In this document: positions 1 to 7,296 of the stretch, piece by piece
Layout of the letters: each line of letters begins with the position of its first letter
How positions within the stretch are numbered: the first letter of the stretch is position 1
Source of the DNA: Palsa-1150 sp964531095
GTDB taxonomy: Bacteria > Myxococcota_A > Polyangia > Polyangiales > Polyangiaceae
Reading direction: 5' to 3'
Length of the DNA: 64,000 nt
Assembly (NCBI GenBank): GCA_964531095.1
Contig: CAZHED010000011.1
Span: forward strand, 62,001-126,000
Program-made: the position numbers and the translations under genes
The notes under the pieces: model-generated
Databases searched by the model: none
Told to the model about the DNA's origin: nothing
What the model saw: the letters and a program-made list of their open reading frames with translations, nothing else

Positions 1-231
1 GCGGCCAACGGGGAAGCGGTGCGTACCCTGCACACCGTGCTGGACGCGATGCGCAAGGAGCGGCGCGAAGTCTTCATCCTTGCCGAGCTCGAACAGATGA
101 CCGTCGCAGACATCGCCGCCGCCGTGCAGGCGAACACGAACACAGTTTACTCCCGCCTGCGCGCGGCGCGAGCGGACTTCGAGCGAGCGATCAGCAGGGC
201 GCGAGCGACCGACCAATGGAGGATCCGATGA
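1..231 (+). CDS. ECF-type RNA polymerase sigma factor, C-terminal fragment
   Basis: The open frame runs in from before base 1, so only the last 76 residues are present. They form a sigma-70 region 4 helix-turn-helix: a run ending RREVFILAELEQMTVADIAA followed by a recognition helix with TNTVYSRLRAAR, the usual pattern for contacting the -35 element in ECF-type factors. Its TGA overlaps the ATG of the next gene (ATGA), so the two are translationally coupled. In this group a sigma factor followed directly by a membrane protein is a common regulatory pair. The ECF subgroup cannot be told without region 2. Confidence 0.85.
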   Translation, partial: AANGEAVRTLHTVLDAMRKERREVFILAELEQMTVADIAAAVQANTNTVYSRLRAARADFERAISRARATDQWRIR

Positions 232-1034
232 CAGGGCTAGGGCCAGAAGCCAGCGCGCTTCTCGAGGCGGCGCGGAGCGGCGACGAACCGACCGATGCGG
301 ATCGGGAACGGGTCCGCGCGGCGATCGCGACGCGCGTGGCGGCCGGCGCGGCCGCGGGGATTGGAGTGATGGCGGCGGGGAAATGGGCTAGCTCGACGCT
401 CGGAGCCGCTGGTGGAGCTCCCGCGTCAGCGGCCATTCCTGTCGGGTTGGCGGCCAAGGCGCTGGCAGTGGCGACCCTCGTCGGCGCGCTCGGTGCGAGC
501 GCCGTGTTCATCCATCGGGCGTTCCCCCGTCCCGTCGCACCTCTGCCGGCACCTGCCCACCCCACAGTGGCAGTCGGATTCGATGCGCCCGTTTCGGCGA
601 GGGGGTCGCCGACTGGCGCCACGAACCCAACGGCGCCGCCGATTGACGACGCGCATGGGGTCGGCTTTCGTTCGGGTGCGCGAGCGGTTCCAGGGCCGGT
701 CGTGGCCCCCGCGGTCGCATCGTCCGCCCGCGCCGCAGTGGCCACCGGCGACGTGGCCGCCGAGGTGCGACTGATCGGCGAAGCGCACGCGGTCATGCGC
801 AGGGGCGACGCAGAGCGTGCGCTCGTTCTTCTCGACGAGCACGCGCGCCGCTATCCGAAGGGCGCTCTCGGCGAGGAGCGCGATGCGGCCCGAATCGCGG
901 CGCTCTGCGCGCTCGGTCGCGTGGCGGAGGCTCGAGAGACCGCGGATCGGTTCCTGCGTGCGGCGCCGCAGTCCCCGCATGCCGGGCCTATTCGAGCCTC
1001 GTGCGGCGGCACCCTTTCGACGCCCGCGCCGTAG
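228..1034 (+). CDS. Membrane-anchored TPR-like partner of the ECF sigma factor
   Basis: 268 residues. The start at 228 is chosen because GGAGG at 218-222 sits five bases upstream and the ATG overlaps the sigma factor stop. An upstream in-frame ATG at 216 would overlap the sigma gene further and lacks this site. Order of parts: an acidic N-terminal helix that could touch the sigma factor, a hydrophobic segment around residues 80-97 (ALAVATLVGALGASAVFI), a Pro/Ala-rich extracytoplasmic linker, and a C-terminal pair of TPR-like helices (AERALVLLDEHARRYPKG; ALGRVAEARETADRFLRAAP). This layout suggests an anti-sigma or signal-sensing protein. No zinc-binding anti-sigma motif (HxxxCxxC) is visible, so the role is inferred from position only. 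Confidence 0.7.
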   Translation: MTGLGPEASALLEAARSGDEPTDADRERVRAAIATRVAAGAAAGIGVMAAGKWASSTLGAAGGAPASAAIPVGLAAKALAVATLVGALGASAVFIHRAFPRPVAPLPAPAHPTVAVGFDAPVSARGSPTGATNPTAPPIDDAHGVGFRSGARAVPGPVVAPAVASSARAAVATGDVAAEVRLIGEAHAVMRRGDAERALVLLDEHARRYPKGALGEERDAARIAALCALGRVAEARETADRFLRAAPQSPHAGPIRASCGGTLSTPAP

Positions 1035-1260
1035 TGGCGACCGAGGACGACACCGGCGAGCGAGGCATGAACGCGCGGGTGCCCGCTTTGGTCGTTCTTT
1101 CCTGGCGCCGATATTTCATCATGAAAAGCTTGGCTCCCGGCCACGTAGGGAGGCGGGCTTCGATCAATCCGGACCAGTCGCAGCGTAAGAAGAGAAAAAT
1201 GCAGGTGCCCAAGATGCGTCGCTCGCCCTCGGGTGCCGCTTGCCGCGAAGAGGTAAGCCC

Positions 1261-3123
1261 ATGTTGATTCATGAGAGCGCGCCCAGGCGCTCCGAGACTG
1301 GTCTCGTCGAGCATCCGGCTCGCGGCCTGCTGCTATGGTTCGCCGCTGCGTTGGCGCTCGCCGCGTGCAGCGCAGGAGCGATCGGCGGGGGCGTTTCCGG
1401 CTCCTCAAGCGGCGCCGGGGCGACTGGAGCGCCCCCGGGCTCGTCCCGGGGCGCAGCCGGTGTCGGAGGCTCGGGCAGCGGTTCGGCAGGGACCTCGTCT
1501 GGAGCGCAAACGGTTTCGGCCGAGGGCGGCGTGGCTTTCGGAGACAGCGCGGCACCAGCGGTGGTGCTGTCGCCGAGCCCGCGGCTCGCGCGCCTCAGTC
1601 ATACCCAGCTCCTGAATACCTACCGCGACCTTTTGGGCCTCAAGGACGTGAGCGCAGCGGACACGATGCTGACGCTCGACGCCGTCGTCAATTTCGACAA
1701 CGAGGCGAGCTCGCTTTTCGTGACCGATCAACTCTGGTCGAACCTCCAGCAGGTCGCCGAGCAGTACGCCCACACGGTCGCGACCACCCCCACGGTGCTC
1801 GCGCAGCTCGTTCCTGCGAACGCACCGACGGACCCCACTGGCAAGGCGACGGCCTTCATCCAGAGCCTGGGATTGCGCGCCTACCGAAGGCCGCTCGCCG
1901 CAGCCGAATTGCAGGAAGCCCTCACCTTGTTCAATCAAGGCCTGACTTTGATTGGCGGAACCGACGCCTTTGCTGCTGGCGCAGAGCTGGTCCTGGAGCT
2001 CTTTCTCCAGTCTCCGTACTTTCTCTACCGGATGGAGCTCAGCGATCAGGTCGTCGGCGATCGTATTCCTCTCAACGACTACGAAGCGGCCTCGAAGCTC
2101 TCGTACGCGCTCACGAATACCATGCCGGACGCGACGCTCTTCGCGGCGGGCGCGCAGGGAAAGGTGGCCAATCCGACGGATCTGGCGGCGCAGGCGACGC
2201 GACTGCTTGCGACGCCCGCCGCGATCGCGGCGGAAGAGCACTTTCACTTCCAGATGTATCGGCTCGGCGTATACGACACCATAACGAAGGACCCCGCGGT
2301 CTACCCCCAGTTCACGAGCGCGACGGGGCCGGCGATGCGCCAGGAGGGTCTGCTCTTTCTCGACTGGGTCTTCACCAACGGCAAAGGGGTGGCCGACATC
2401 TACACATCGCCCGTAACGTTCGTGAACAACCTTCTCGCCCCGACCTATGGGCTGGCGGGCTCGTTTACGAGCGACTTCCAACAAGTCAACCTGGACCCGA
2501 CGCGGCGCTCTGGCCTGTTGACCCAGCTCGGATTCCTCGCCTCCGAGGCCACGGCGAACGACGTCGACACGATCCACCGCGGGGTCTTCGTGAATACCAG
2601 GGTCCTGTGCGTTGTCTTGCCGCCTCCGTCGCCTCTCGCGAAGCCCCTCCCGGTCACGACGGCGAACCTGCCTGACCGAGTTCGGGTCGACAGCTTCACC
2701 GGGAAGGGCACGTGCGCCGAGTCGTGCCACGCCACCATCCTGAACCCGCCCGGCTTCGCCTTCGAAAACTACGACTCGATCGGGGCCTATCGCACGACCG
2801 ATCAGGGCCAACTTGTGAATGCGGCCGATTCTTACTCCTTCGCGCCGGGAGACCCTCCGACGAGCTTCCAAAACGCGATCGACTTCGAACAAGACATCGC
2901 GAAGAGTAGGCAGAGCCACCAGTGCTACGTGCAAAACTGGGCTAGCTACCTTTACGCTCGCTCCGTCGTCGACGTGACCACCGGCGTGCTTCTCGACGCC
3001 GACGCACCGACGGTCACCTACCTGGGGCAAGAATCGTTGCACAACGGATTGCCCATCAAGAACCTGGTTTTGTCCATCTCGACCAACGATACGTTCCTCG
3101 CACGTTCACCTCAGGTGAATTGA
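1261..3123 (+). CDS. DUF1592/DUF1588-family secreted lipoprotein
   Basis: 620 residues. An AGAGG stretch precedes the ATG at 1261. An in-frame ATG lies 21 bases upstream but is less well placed. The N-terminus has a hydrophobic signal with lipobox LAAC, then a Gly/Ser-rich linker of about 60 residues, then the DUF1587/1592/1588-type body (RLSHTQLLNTYRDLLGL near the start; LRAYRRPLAAAELQEALTLF in the middle). Near residue 490 is a heme-like motif CAESCH followed by NPPGFAFENYD, the family hallmark. Family members I know of usually carry CxxCH here, while this one has three residues between the cysteines. The next gene is the DUF1552 partner, one base away. The pair recurs in Myxococcota and Planctomycetes, with no established biochemical function known to me. 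Confidence 0.85.
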   Translation: MLIHESAPRRSETGLVEHPARGLLLWFAAALALAACSAGAIGGGVSGSSSGAGATGAPPGSSRGAAGVGGSGSGSAGTSSGAQTVSAEGGVAFGDSAAPAVVLSPSPRLARLSHTQLLNTYRDLLGLKDVSAADTMLTLDAVVNFDNEASSLFVTDQLWSNLQQVAEQYAHTVATTPTVLAQLVPANAPTDPTGKATAFIQSLGLRAYRRPLAAAELQEALTLFNQGLTLIGGTDAFAAGAELVLELFLQSPYFLYRMELSDQVVGDRIPLNDYEAASKLSYALTNTMPDATLFAAGAQGKVANPTDLAAQATRLLATPAAIAAEEHFHFQMYRLGVYDTITKDPAVYPQFTSATGPAMRQEGLLFLDWVFTNGKGVADIYTSPVTFVNNLLAPTYGLAGSFTSDFQQVNLDPTRRSGLLTQLGFLASEATANDVDTIHRGVFVNTRVLCVVLPPPSPLAKPLPVTTANLPDRVRVDSFTGKGTCAESCHATILNPPGFAFENYDSIGAYRTTDQGQLVNAADSYSFAPGDPPTSFQNAIDFEQDIAKSRQSHQCYVQNWASYLYARSVVDVTTGVLLDADAPTVTYLGQESLHNGLPIKNLVLSISTNDTFLARSPQVN

Positions 3124-3124
3124 C

Positions 3125-4525
3125 ATGGCCACACGGAATAATGTCACGATGCACCGTCGGCACTTCCTGCGCGGCTTTGGTGGGGTGACATTGGGCCTGC
3201 CCCTGCTCGAGGGGCTGGTCGCGCGATCGGCCCGCGCGCAAATGGCCGCGGTCCGCTCGCCGTATGTCGCCGTCGTCGTCAACGGCAACGGAGTCGTCCA
3301 GGCCGGGATGGCCATCGGCGGTTCGACGGACCCGGAGATGTTCTGGCCGACGACGGCAGGAGCGCTGACCCAGGCCGGCATGACGACCGACCAGCCCACG
3401 AGAGAAACGGGCGAGCTCGCCGCTTATGCCACCCAGCTTCTGATCGTCAACGGAGTCAACCACTCATTTCCTGCGACCGGCTGCATGCACGCGAGCGGCG
3501 ACGCTCAGCTTCTCACGGGCTCGACCGTGGTGGGCTCTTCCAACAAGGCGCTCGCGGGCGGCCCATCGATCGACACGATCATTGCTACACAGAAGAACCC
3601 TCCTGGCGGCACCGTGGATCCTCTGGCGCTCCATGCGGGACGGTATTCGCCCGGTGGCACTGGGTTCGACATTCCCGGTTATATTTCCTATATTGCTGCT
3701 TCGCAGCCCCGGTCTCCGCAGGCGTCGCCTTACCAGGCGTATCTTCAAATCGTCGGCAATGGGGCGAGCGCGAACGTCTCTGCGACTGCGCAGCAGCTGA
3801 TCGCGACGCGGCGCAAGAGTGTCAACGACCTCGTCAGGGGCCAAATTCAACAGCTGCTTGCGCGAAAGGATCTATCGAGTGGCGACATCCAGCGGCTGAA
3901 CCAACACTTCGCGGCGATTCGCGACCTCGAAGTGCAGGTGACGAACCGCCTTTCCGCGACCGAAGTCGCCTCGATGCAGGCCGTCGATCCGGCTCCGTAC
4001 GACACGGCGAATCACCTGGCCATCATCAAGCTCCACATGGACCTGATGGTGTTCGCCTTGAGCTCGGACTACACGAGGGCCATCACGCTGAAAATCGGCG
4101 ACCGTGAGGACGATCATCCGTTTACGGAAGATGGTGGAACCACCTTTCACACGATCAGTCACCGTGGCGTTCCGAACGCGGTGACCAAGCACGATCGCAT
4201 CGTGCGGACGCACTTCGGGTTGTACAAGTACTTCCTAGACGCGCTCGCGGCAGTCACCACCCCGACGGGGACGCTCCTCGATATGGGGCTGGCAATCTGG
4301 ACGAATCAGGTCGCCAACGGGGCCCATTCGTACAAGGGAGTGCCCTGGATCATCGCGGGCACCGCGAACGGATACCTCAAGACCGGACAATACGTCGTTT
4401 TGCCCGGTGCGGGTGCGACGACGAATCAGATGTGCAACACGCTGCTGACGGCAGCGGGCGTTCCCACGACGAATTTCGGGGCCGCGGGTCAACCGGGCGG
4501 AGTCATCACCCAGCTCGTGAAATGA
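3125..4525 (+). CDS. DUF1552-family Tat-exported protein
   Basis: 466 residues. A twin-arginine signal RRHFLRGFGG lies at about residues 10-19, followed by a hydrophobic stretch and an ARAQ cleavage region, so the protein is exported folded. The body matches DUF1552: VNGVNHSFPATGCMHASGDA, GGPSIDTIIA, LAIIKLHMDLMVFAL, and the late SHRGVPNAVTKHDRI and WTNQVANG segments. The start codon lies one base after the preceding stop, and AGGTGA inside that gene's end can act as its ribosome site. Co-translation with the DUF1592 lipoprotein supports a joint envelope complex. The function of the family is unknown; related annotations sometimes describe it as a secreted sulfatase-like or redox partner protein, which I cannot support here. 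Confidence 0.88.
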   Translation: MATRNNVTMHRRHFLRGFGGVTLGLPLLEGLVARSARAQMAAVRSPYVAVVVNGNGVVQAGMAIGGSTDPEMFWPTTAGALTQAGMTTDQPTRETGELAAYATQLLIVNGVNHSFPATGCMHASGDAQLLTGSTVVGSSNKALAGGPSIDTIIATQKNPPGGTVDPLALHAGRYSPGGTGFDIPGYISYIAASQPRSPQASPYQAYLQIVGNGASANVSATAQQLIATRRKSVNDLVRGQIQQLLARKDLSSGDIQRLNQHFAAIRDLEVQVTNRLSATEVASMQAVDPAPYDTANHLAIIKLHMDLMVFALSSDYTRAITLKIGDREDDHPFTEDGGTTFHTISHRGVPNAVTKHDRIVRTHFGLYKYFLDALAAVTTPTGTLLDMGLAIWTNQVANGAHSYKGVPWIIAGTANGYLKTGQYVVLPGAGATTNQMCNTLLTAAGVPTTNFGAAGQPGGVITQLVK

Positions 4526-4536
4526 CCGTCCTCCGT

Positions 4537-4556
4537 GCCGCCGCGGGTGCGGCTTT
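4537..4556 (+). terminator. Possible intrinsic terminator after the DUF1552 gene
   Basis: Eleven bases after the stop codon, GCCGC (4537-4541) pairs with GCGGC (4549-4553) across a seven-base loop and is followed by TTT. The T run is short, as is usual in high-GC genomes. Confidence 0.35.
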
Positions 4557-4777
4557 GGCGCGTGCGAGGGCAGCCGCGAGACGACGGAGGCCACCCGAGC
4601 GGCGGCCCGAACGCGGCCGTCCTCCAGCGAACGGGGGTTTGCTGAGCGGGTGCGGCATCGGATGGGCGCAAGGACCGCGACAAGCGATGCAGCGGCAATC
4701 GTTACCGGTCAGGTTGGCCCAATGCTTGCTGAGACGACCGACACCGCCAGGACGATGAAGCCGAAGGGAGGCACGCC

Positions 4778-4942
4778 ATGCTGTATTGGGCCGCAGTATT
4801 TTTCGTCGTTGCAATCGTCGCAGCCGCATTCGGCTTCGGCGGAATCGCCGCCAGCGCCGCTGGCGTCGCCAAAGTCCTGTTTGTCGTCTTTCTCGTGCTT
4901 GCCGGCATATCGCTTCTCCTCGGCCGACGAGCGGTTGTCTGA
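4778..4942 (+). CDS. DUF1328 (UPF0391/YtjA-like) small membrane protein
   Basis: 54 residues, starting MLYWAAVFFVVAIVAAAFGF and ending LLGRRAVV. It has two hydrophobic helices separated by GGIAASAAGVAK, the typical shape of the DUF1328 family. GGGAGG lies about seven bases before the ATG. Family members are inner-membrane peptides of roughly 50-60 residues, often found near stress-response genes and without a known biochemical role. The neighbour downstream is a hemerythrin, which fits a stress context. Identification rests on the very characteristic N-terminus MLYWA and the two-helix pattern. Confidence 0.85.
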   Translation: MLYWAAVFFVVAIVAAAFGFGGIAASAAGVAKVLFVVFLVLAGISLLLGRRAVV

Positions 4943-5044
4943 AGCGGCGACGGGTGCGCGCCACCCTTTGAGATCCGGGCCATTCCGGGCGCTCTGCGCG
5001 GCGCGAAGATTGCCCTCCGTGCGAGCATCTCGGAGGACTACGTC

Positions 5045-5554
5045 ATGAACGCGATACTATTCCTCATGCAACAACACCGGCAGGTGAAGGCCAACCTCAA
5101 GAGGCTCCAGGTGAGCCCCGACAAGCGCGGCCTGCTGATCGAGATCGCGAACTCGCTCAGCGCTCACATGGCGATCGAGCAGAACATCTTTTACCCGGCT
5201 GCGCGCCGAGCGGACGAAGAGCTCGTGATCGAGAGCTTCGAGGAGCACGCGCTGGCCGAGCTCGCACTGAGGCGGCTTCTTGCGACCGATCCGAAGGACG
5301 AGGCGTTCGTAGCTCGGGTGACGGTGCTCAGGACCCTTCTCGAGCGTCACATCGAAGAAGAAGAAGAGTCACTGTTTCCGAAAGTCGAAAGAGCCCTGGG
5401 AAAGGAGCGACTCGTAACGCTCGGCAACGAGATGAAAAGCTCCTTCGATGCGGCATTCGAGCGGGGCTACGGTGCGCTGCGGAAGACTGGACGCACGACC
5501 GCGGATATCGCTGAGAACCGTGTTCTCGCCATGCAGAACGGCGGCTCTCGCTGA
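5045..5554 (+). CDS. Hemerythrin HHE domain protein
   Basis: 169 residues, cytoplasmic. A four-helix bundle carries the di-iron ligands: His11, His41 with Glu45 (HMAIE), His68 (EEHALAE) and His102 with Glu106 (HIEEEEE). Such proteins bind oxygen or nitric oxide, or serve as iron/redox sensors. GGAGG sits eight bases before the ATG. After the HHE domain there is a tail of about 45 residues (FERGYGALRKTGRTTADIAE) of unknown use. The gene stands alone and faces a convergent membrane-protein gene, separated by a strong hairpin. Confidence 0.88.
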   Translation: MNAILFLMQQHRQVKANLKRLQVSPDKRGLLIEIANSLSAHMAIEQNIFYPAARRADEELVIESFEEHALAELALRRLLATDPKDEAFVARVTVLRTLLERHIEEEEESLFPKVERALGKERLVTLGNEMKSSFDAAFERGYGALRKTGRTTADIAENRVLAMQNGGSR

Positions 5555-5611
5555 TTGCCGCCCCTTGAACGCGGGGCACGCGGCGGTTGACGATACTCGT
5601 CGGAATCGGGC

Positions 5612-5643
5612 CCTCCCCCGCCCGGCGGGGCCGGCGGGGGAGG
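5612..5643. terminator. Bidirectional terminator hairpin between convergent genes
   Basis: A perfect 11-bp GC stem, CCTCCCCCGCC (5612-5622) with GGCGGGGGAGG (5633-5643), closes a ten-base loop. It sits midway between the hemerythrin stop (5554) and the end of the opposing gene (5680). It has no T tract, but its place and strength fit a transcription barrier for both strands. Confidence 0.6.
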
Positions 5644-5679
5644 CAACACGCGCCGCTTTCCGAACACGACGTACGCGGC

Positions 5680-6249
5680 TCAGAACGTGCCGAGGGCCGC
5701 CACCCCGTAGCCGTCCCGGCTCACTTGTGCCGGAAGGACGTGCAGGCTGGGCTTGTCGGCCCGGGCCGTGACGATCGTCGTACGCCTCTCGGGCACGAAT
5801 AGACCCACGACCGTAGAGATGGCACCTAGCCCCTGGAAAACGCCGCTGCCGATGAGCAGCGCCGTGTACCACCCCTCCGTACTGCAGGAAGTCTGATTGA
5901 ATCCACCGCAGCCGGGACGATCGCCTAGGTCGAGCCAAGGTCCGACGACGGGGATATAGAGATGGTTGTCGTACGAGTTGTCGTTGGCCGCAGCGACAAT
6001 CACGGACGGAACGTAGGCCCCGGCGAACATGACCAACCCTCCAACGAGGATTGGGAGGTTCGGTGCCCTGTAGGTCGTCTGTTCCGCCACCACGGGTTGA
6101 GGTATCGGGGCTGGCGTGACGACCACTGGCTGAGGTTGCGGGGCTGGTTCCGTGACGACGCTCGTTTGGGCGAGTGCAGGCCCGGTCCAGGCAAAGGCTG
6201 CAAGGACTGCCGAAGCCGAGTGGAGCGCGATGACAGCTTGGGTTTTCAT
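5680..6249 (-). CDS. Predicted secreted/membrane protein with two hydrophobic segments
   Basis: 189 residues. The start at 6249 (MKTQAVIALHSASAVLAAFA) is chosen because it gives a clean signal peptide ending PALAQ and is preceded by AAGGAG about nine bases away. The open frame extends further upstream without support. After a Pro/Gln/Val-rich linker (PQPQPVVVTPAPIPQPVVAE) come two hydrophobic stretches, around residues 70-88 (ILVGGLVMFAGAYVPSVIVA) and 135-157 (LLIGSGVFQGLGAISTVVGL). Between them is a loop with three Cys (PGCGGFNQTSC). Proteins of this shape are common in myxobacteria and have no known function. It is monocistronic as far as can be seen. Confidence 0.65.
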   Translation of the reverse strand: MKTQAVIALHSASAVLAAFAWTGPALAQTSVVTEPAPQPQPVVVTPAPIPQPVVAEQTTYRAPNLPILVGGLVMFAGAYVPSVIVAAANDNSYDNHLYIPVVGPWLDLGDRPGCGGFNQTSCSTEGWYTALLIGSGVFQGLGAISTVVGLFVPERRTTIVTARADKPSLHVLPAQVSRDGYGVAALGTF

Positions 6250-7296
6250 CTCGTTCTTCTCCTTGGTATGCACGAGGCGCTCATCCCAAAGTGCAAGTGC
6301 CAAGCCGTCGGCGCGGTCGAACGGCGGAGGTTGAGCGTCGGCGCGGCGAGCAGTCGCGCCTCTTCTGTCCGGATGGTCTGTATTCGTGCGCGCCTCCATA
6401 CGCTGCCCATGGTTCGATTCGAACGCCGCCGGAGCCTCATTGCGCGCAACTCCTCCACGACCCCTGGGCTTCGCGGTCCGCCGCTTCGACGTTGCGAGTC
6501 TGCGACTGGTCGTCGGCGACCAAGTGCTGACAGCGGATGCGTAGGCGGCGATCGCAATGCTCCTCAACCGGTGCAGACTGCGACGCCGACCGACGCTCCT
6601 TGGAAGAGCCGCGTCTCGACGTGGACGAGGTGGTTCGGCACGGGGCATCCGCACGCGACGATGTGCACCGCACGGGCCTCTGCCGGGCATACGACCTCAT
6701 CGATGCGGCAGCTGCTCGGGCGAATTGTCCTCCGTCCCTACACGACGATGCCAGATCACCCCCCAATGTGGCGCCGCCTGCGCCCGGGCTGGCAACGGTA
6801 TGCGCTCGCCGGGTGACACCCAGGCATCGGATGGAGCCAATCAGGCTTGGGATGGTGCCAATACTGACGAGGATGGCACCAAGACGACCTCGCATGGCGC
6901 CACACGAAGAGAGGAGGGTGCCATCCCGAGGGAGGACGGCGCCATCCTGGGAGAGGAGGGTGCCATCCCGAGGGAGGACGGCGCCATCCCGAGGGAGGAC
7001 GGCGCCATCCTGGGAGAGGAGGGCGCCATCCCGAGAGAGGACGGCGCCATCCTGGGAGAGGAGGGTGCCATCCTGAGAGAGGAGGGCGCCAGGTACGCCA
7101 GGTACGATGACATGCCATTCCTGCGTCTCACCGGGCGCCCCCGAGCCCACGCCCACGATCGCGGCGATCGAGGCCGGTCACCGAGACGCCACCAGTTTGT
7201 TTTGCGGAGGCCGTTGGACTGAGTTACATCCGCCGCGGTCCTCCCCGCTCCGAGCCAGGATTATCGGCTCATTCACCAAGGTAGAAAGACAGTCCC
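6250..7296. other. 1-kb region without a recognised gene
   Basis: Several frames stay open across this stretch on both strands, but none shows a recognisable domain, a supported start or a family resemblance. The second half holds the 21-bp minisatellite at 6830-7102, whose period keeps any frame open. The promoter of fusA must lie in the last part, 7103-7296, but no convincing -35/-10 pair stands out. Confidence 0.6.
6830..7102. repeat. 21-bp minisatellite, 13 tandem units
   Basis: Thirteen contiguous units of exactly 21 bases. The shared core is GGYGCCATCC; units then read CGAGGGAG or TGGGAGAG before GAG or GAC. Units 5-12 (6914-7081) differ at only a few sites and fall into two alternating subtypes. 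Units 1-4 (6830-6913) keep only the GGNGCC or GGNACC core, and unit 13 decays into AGGTACGCCAGGTACG. Because 21 is a multiple of three, reading frames run through it. On the plus strand it would encode the heptapeptides EGAIPRE and DGAILGE. There is no sign that it is translated. Confidence 0.92.

Noticed and set aside
6830..7102. CRISPR array
   Set aside because: Units are adjacent with no spacers and differ at several positions.
6557..7222. Open frame across the minisatellite that would encode a heptad-repeat protein
   Set aside because: The repeat length forces all frames to stay open. No ribosome site, start context or conserved domain supports translation, and equally long frames exist on both strands.
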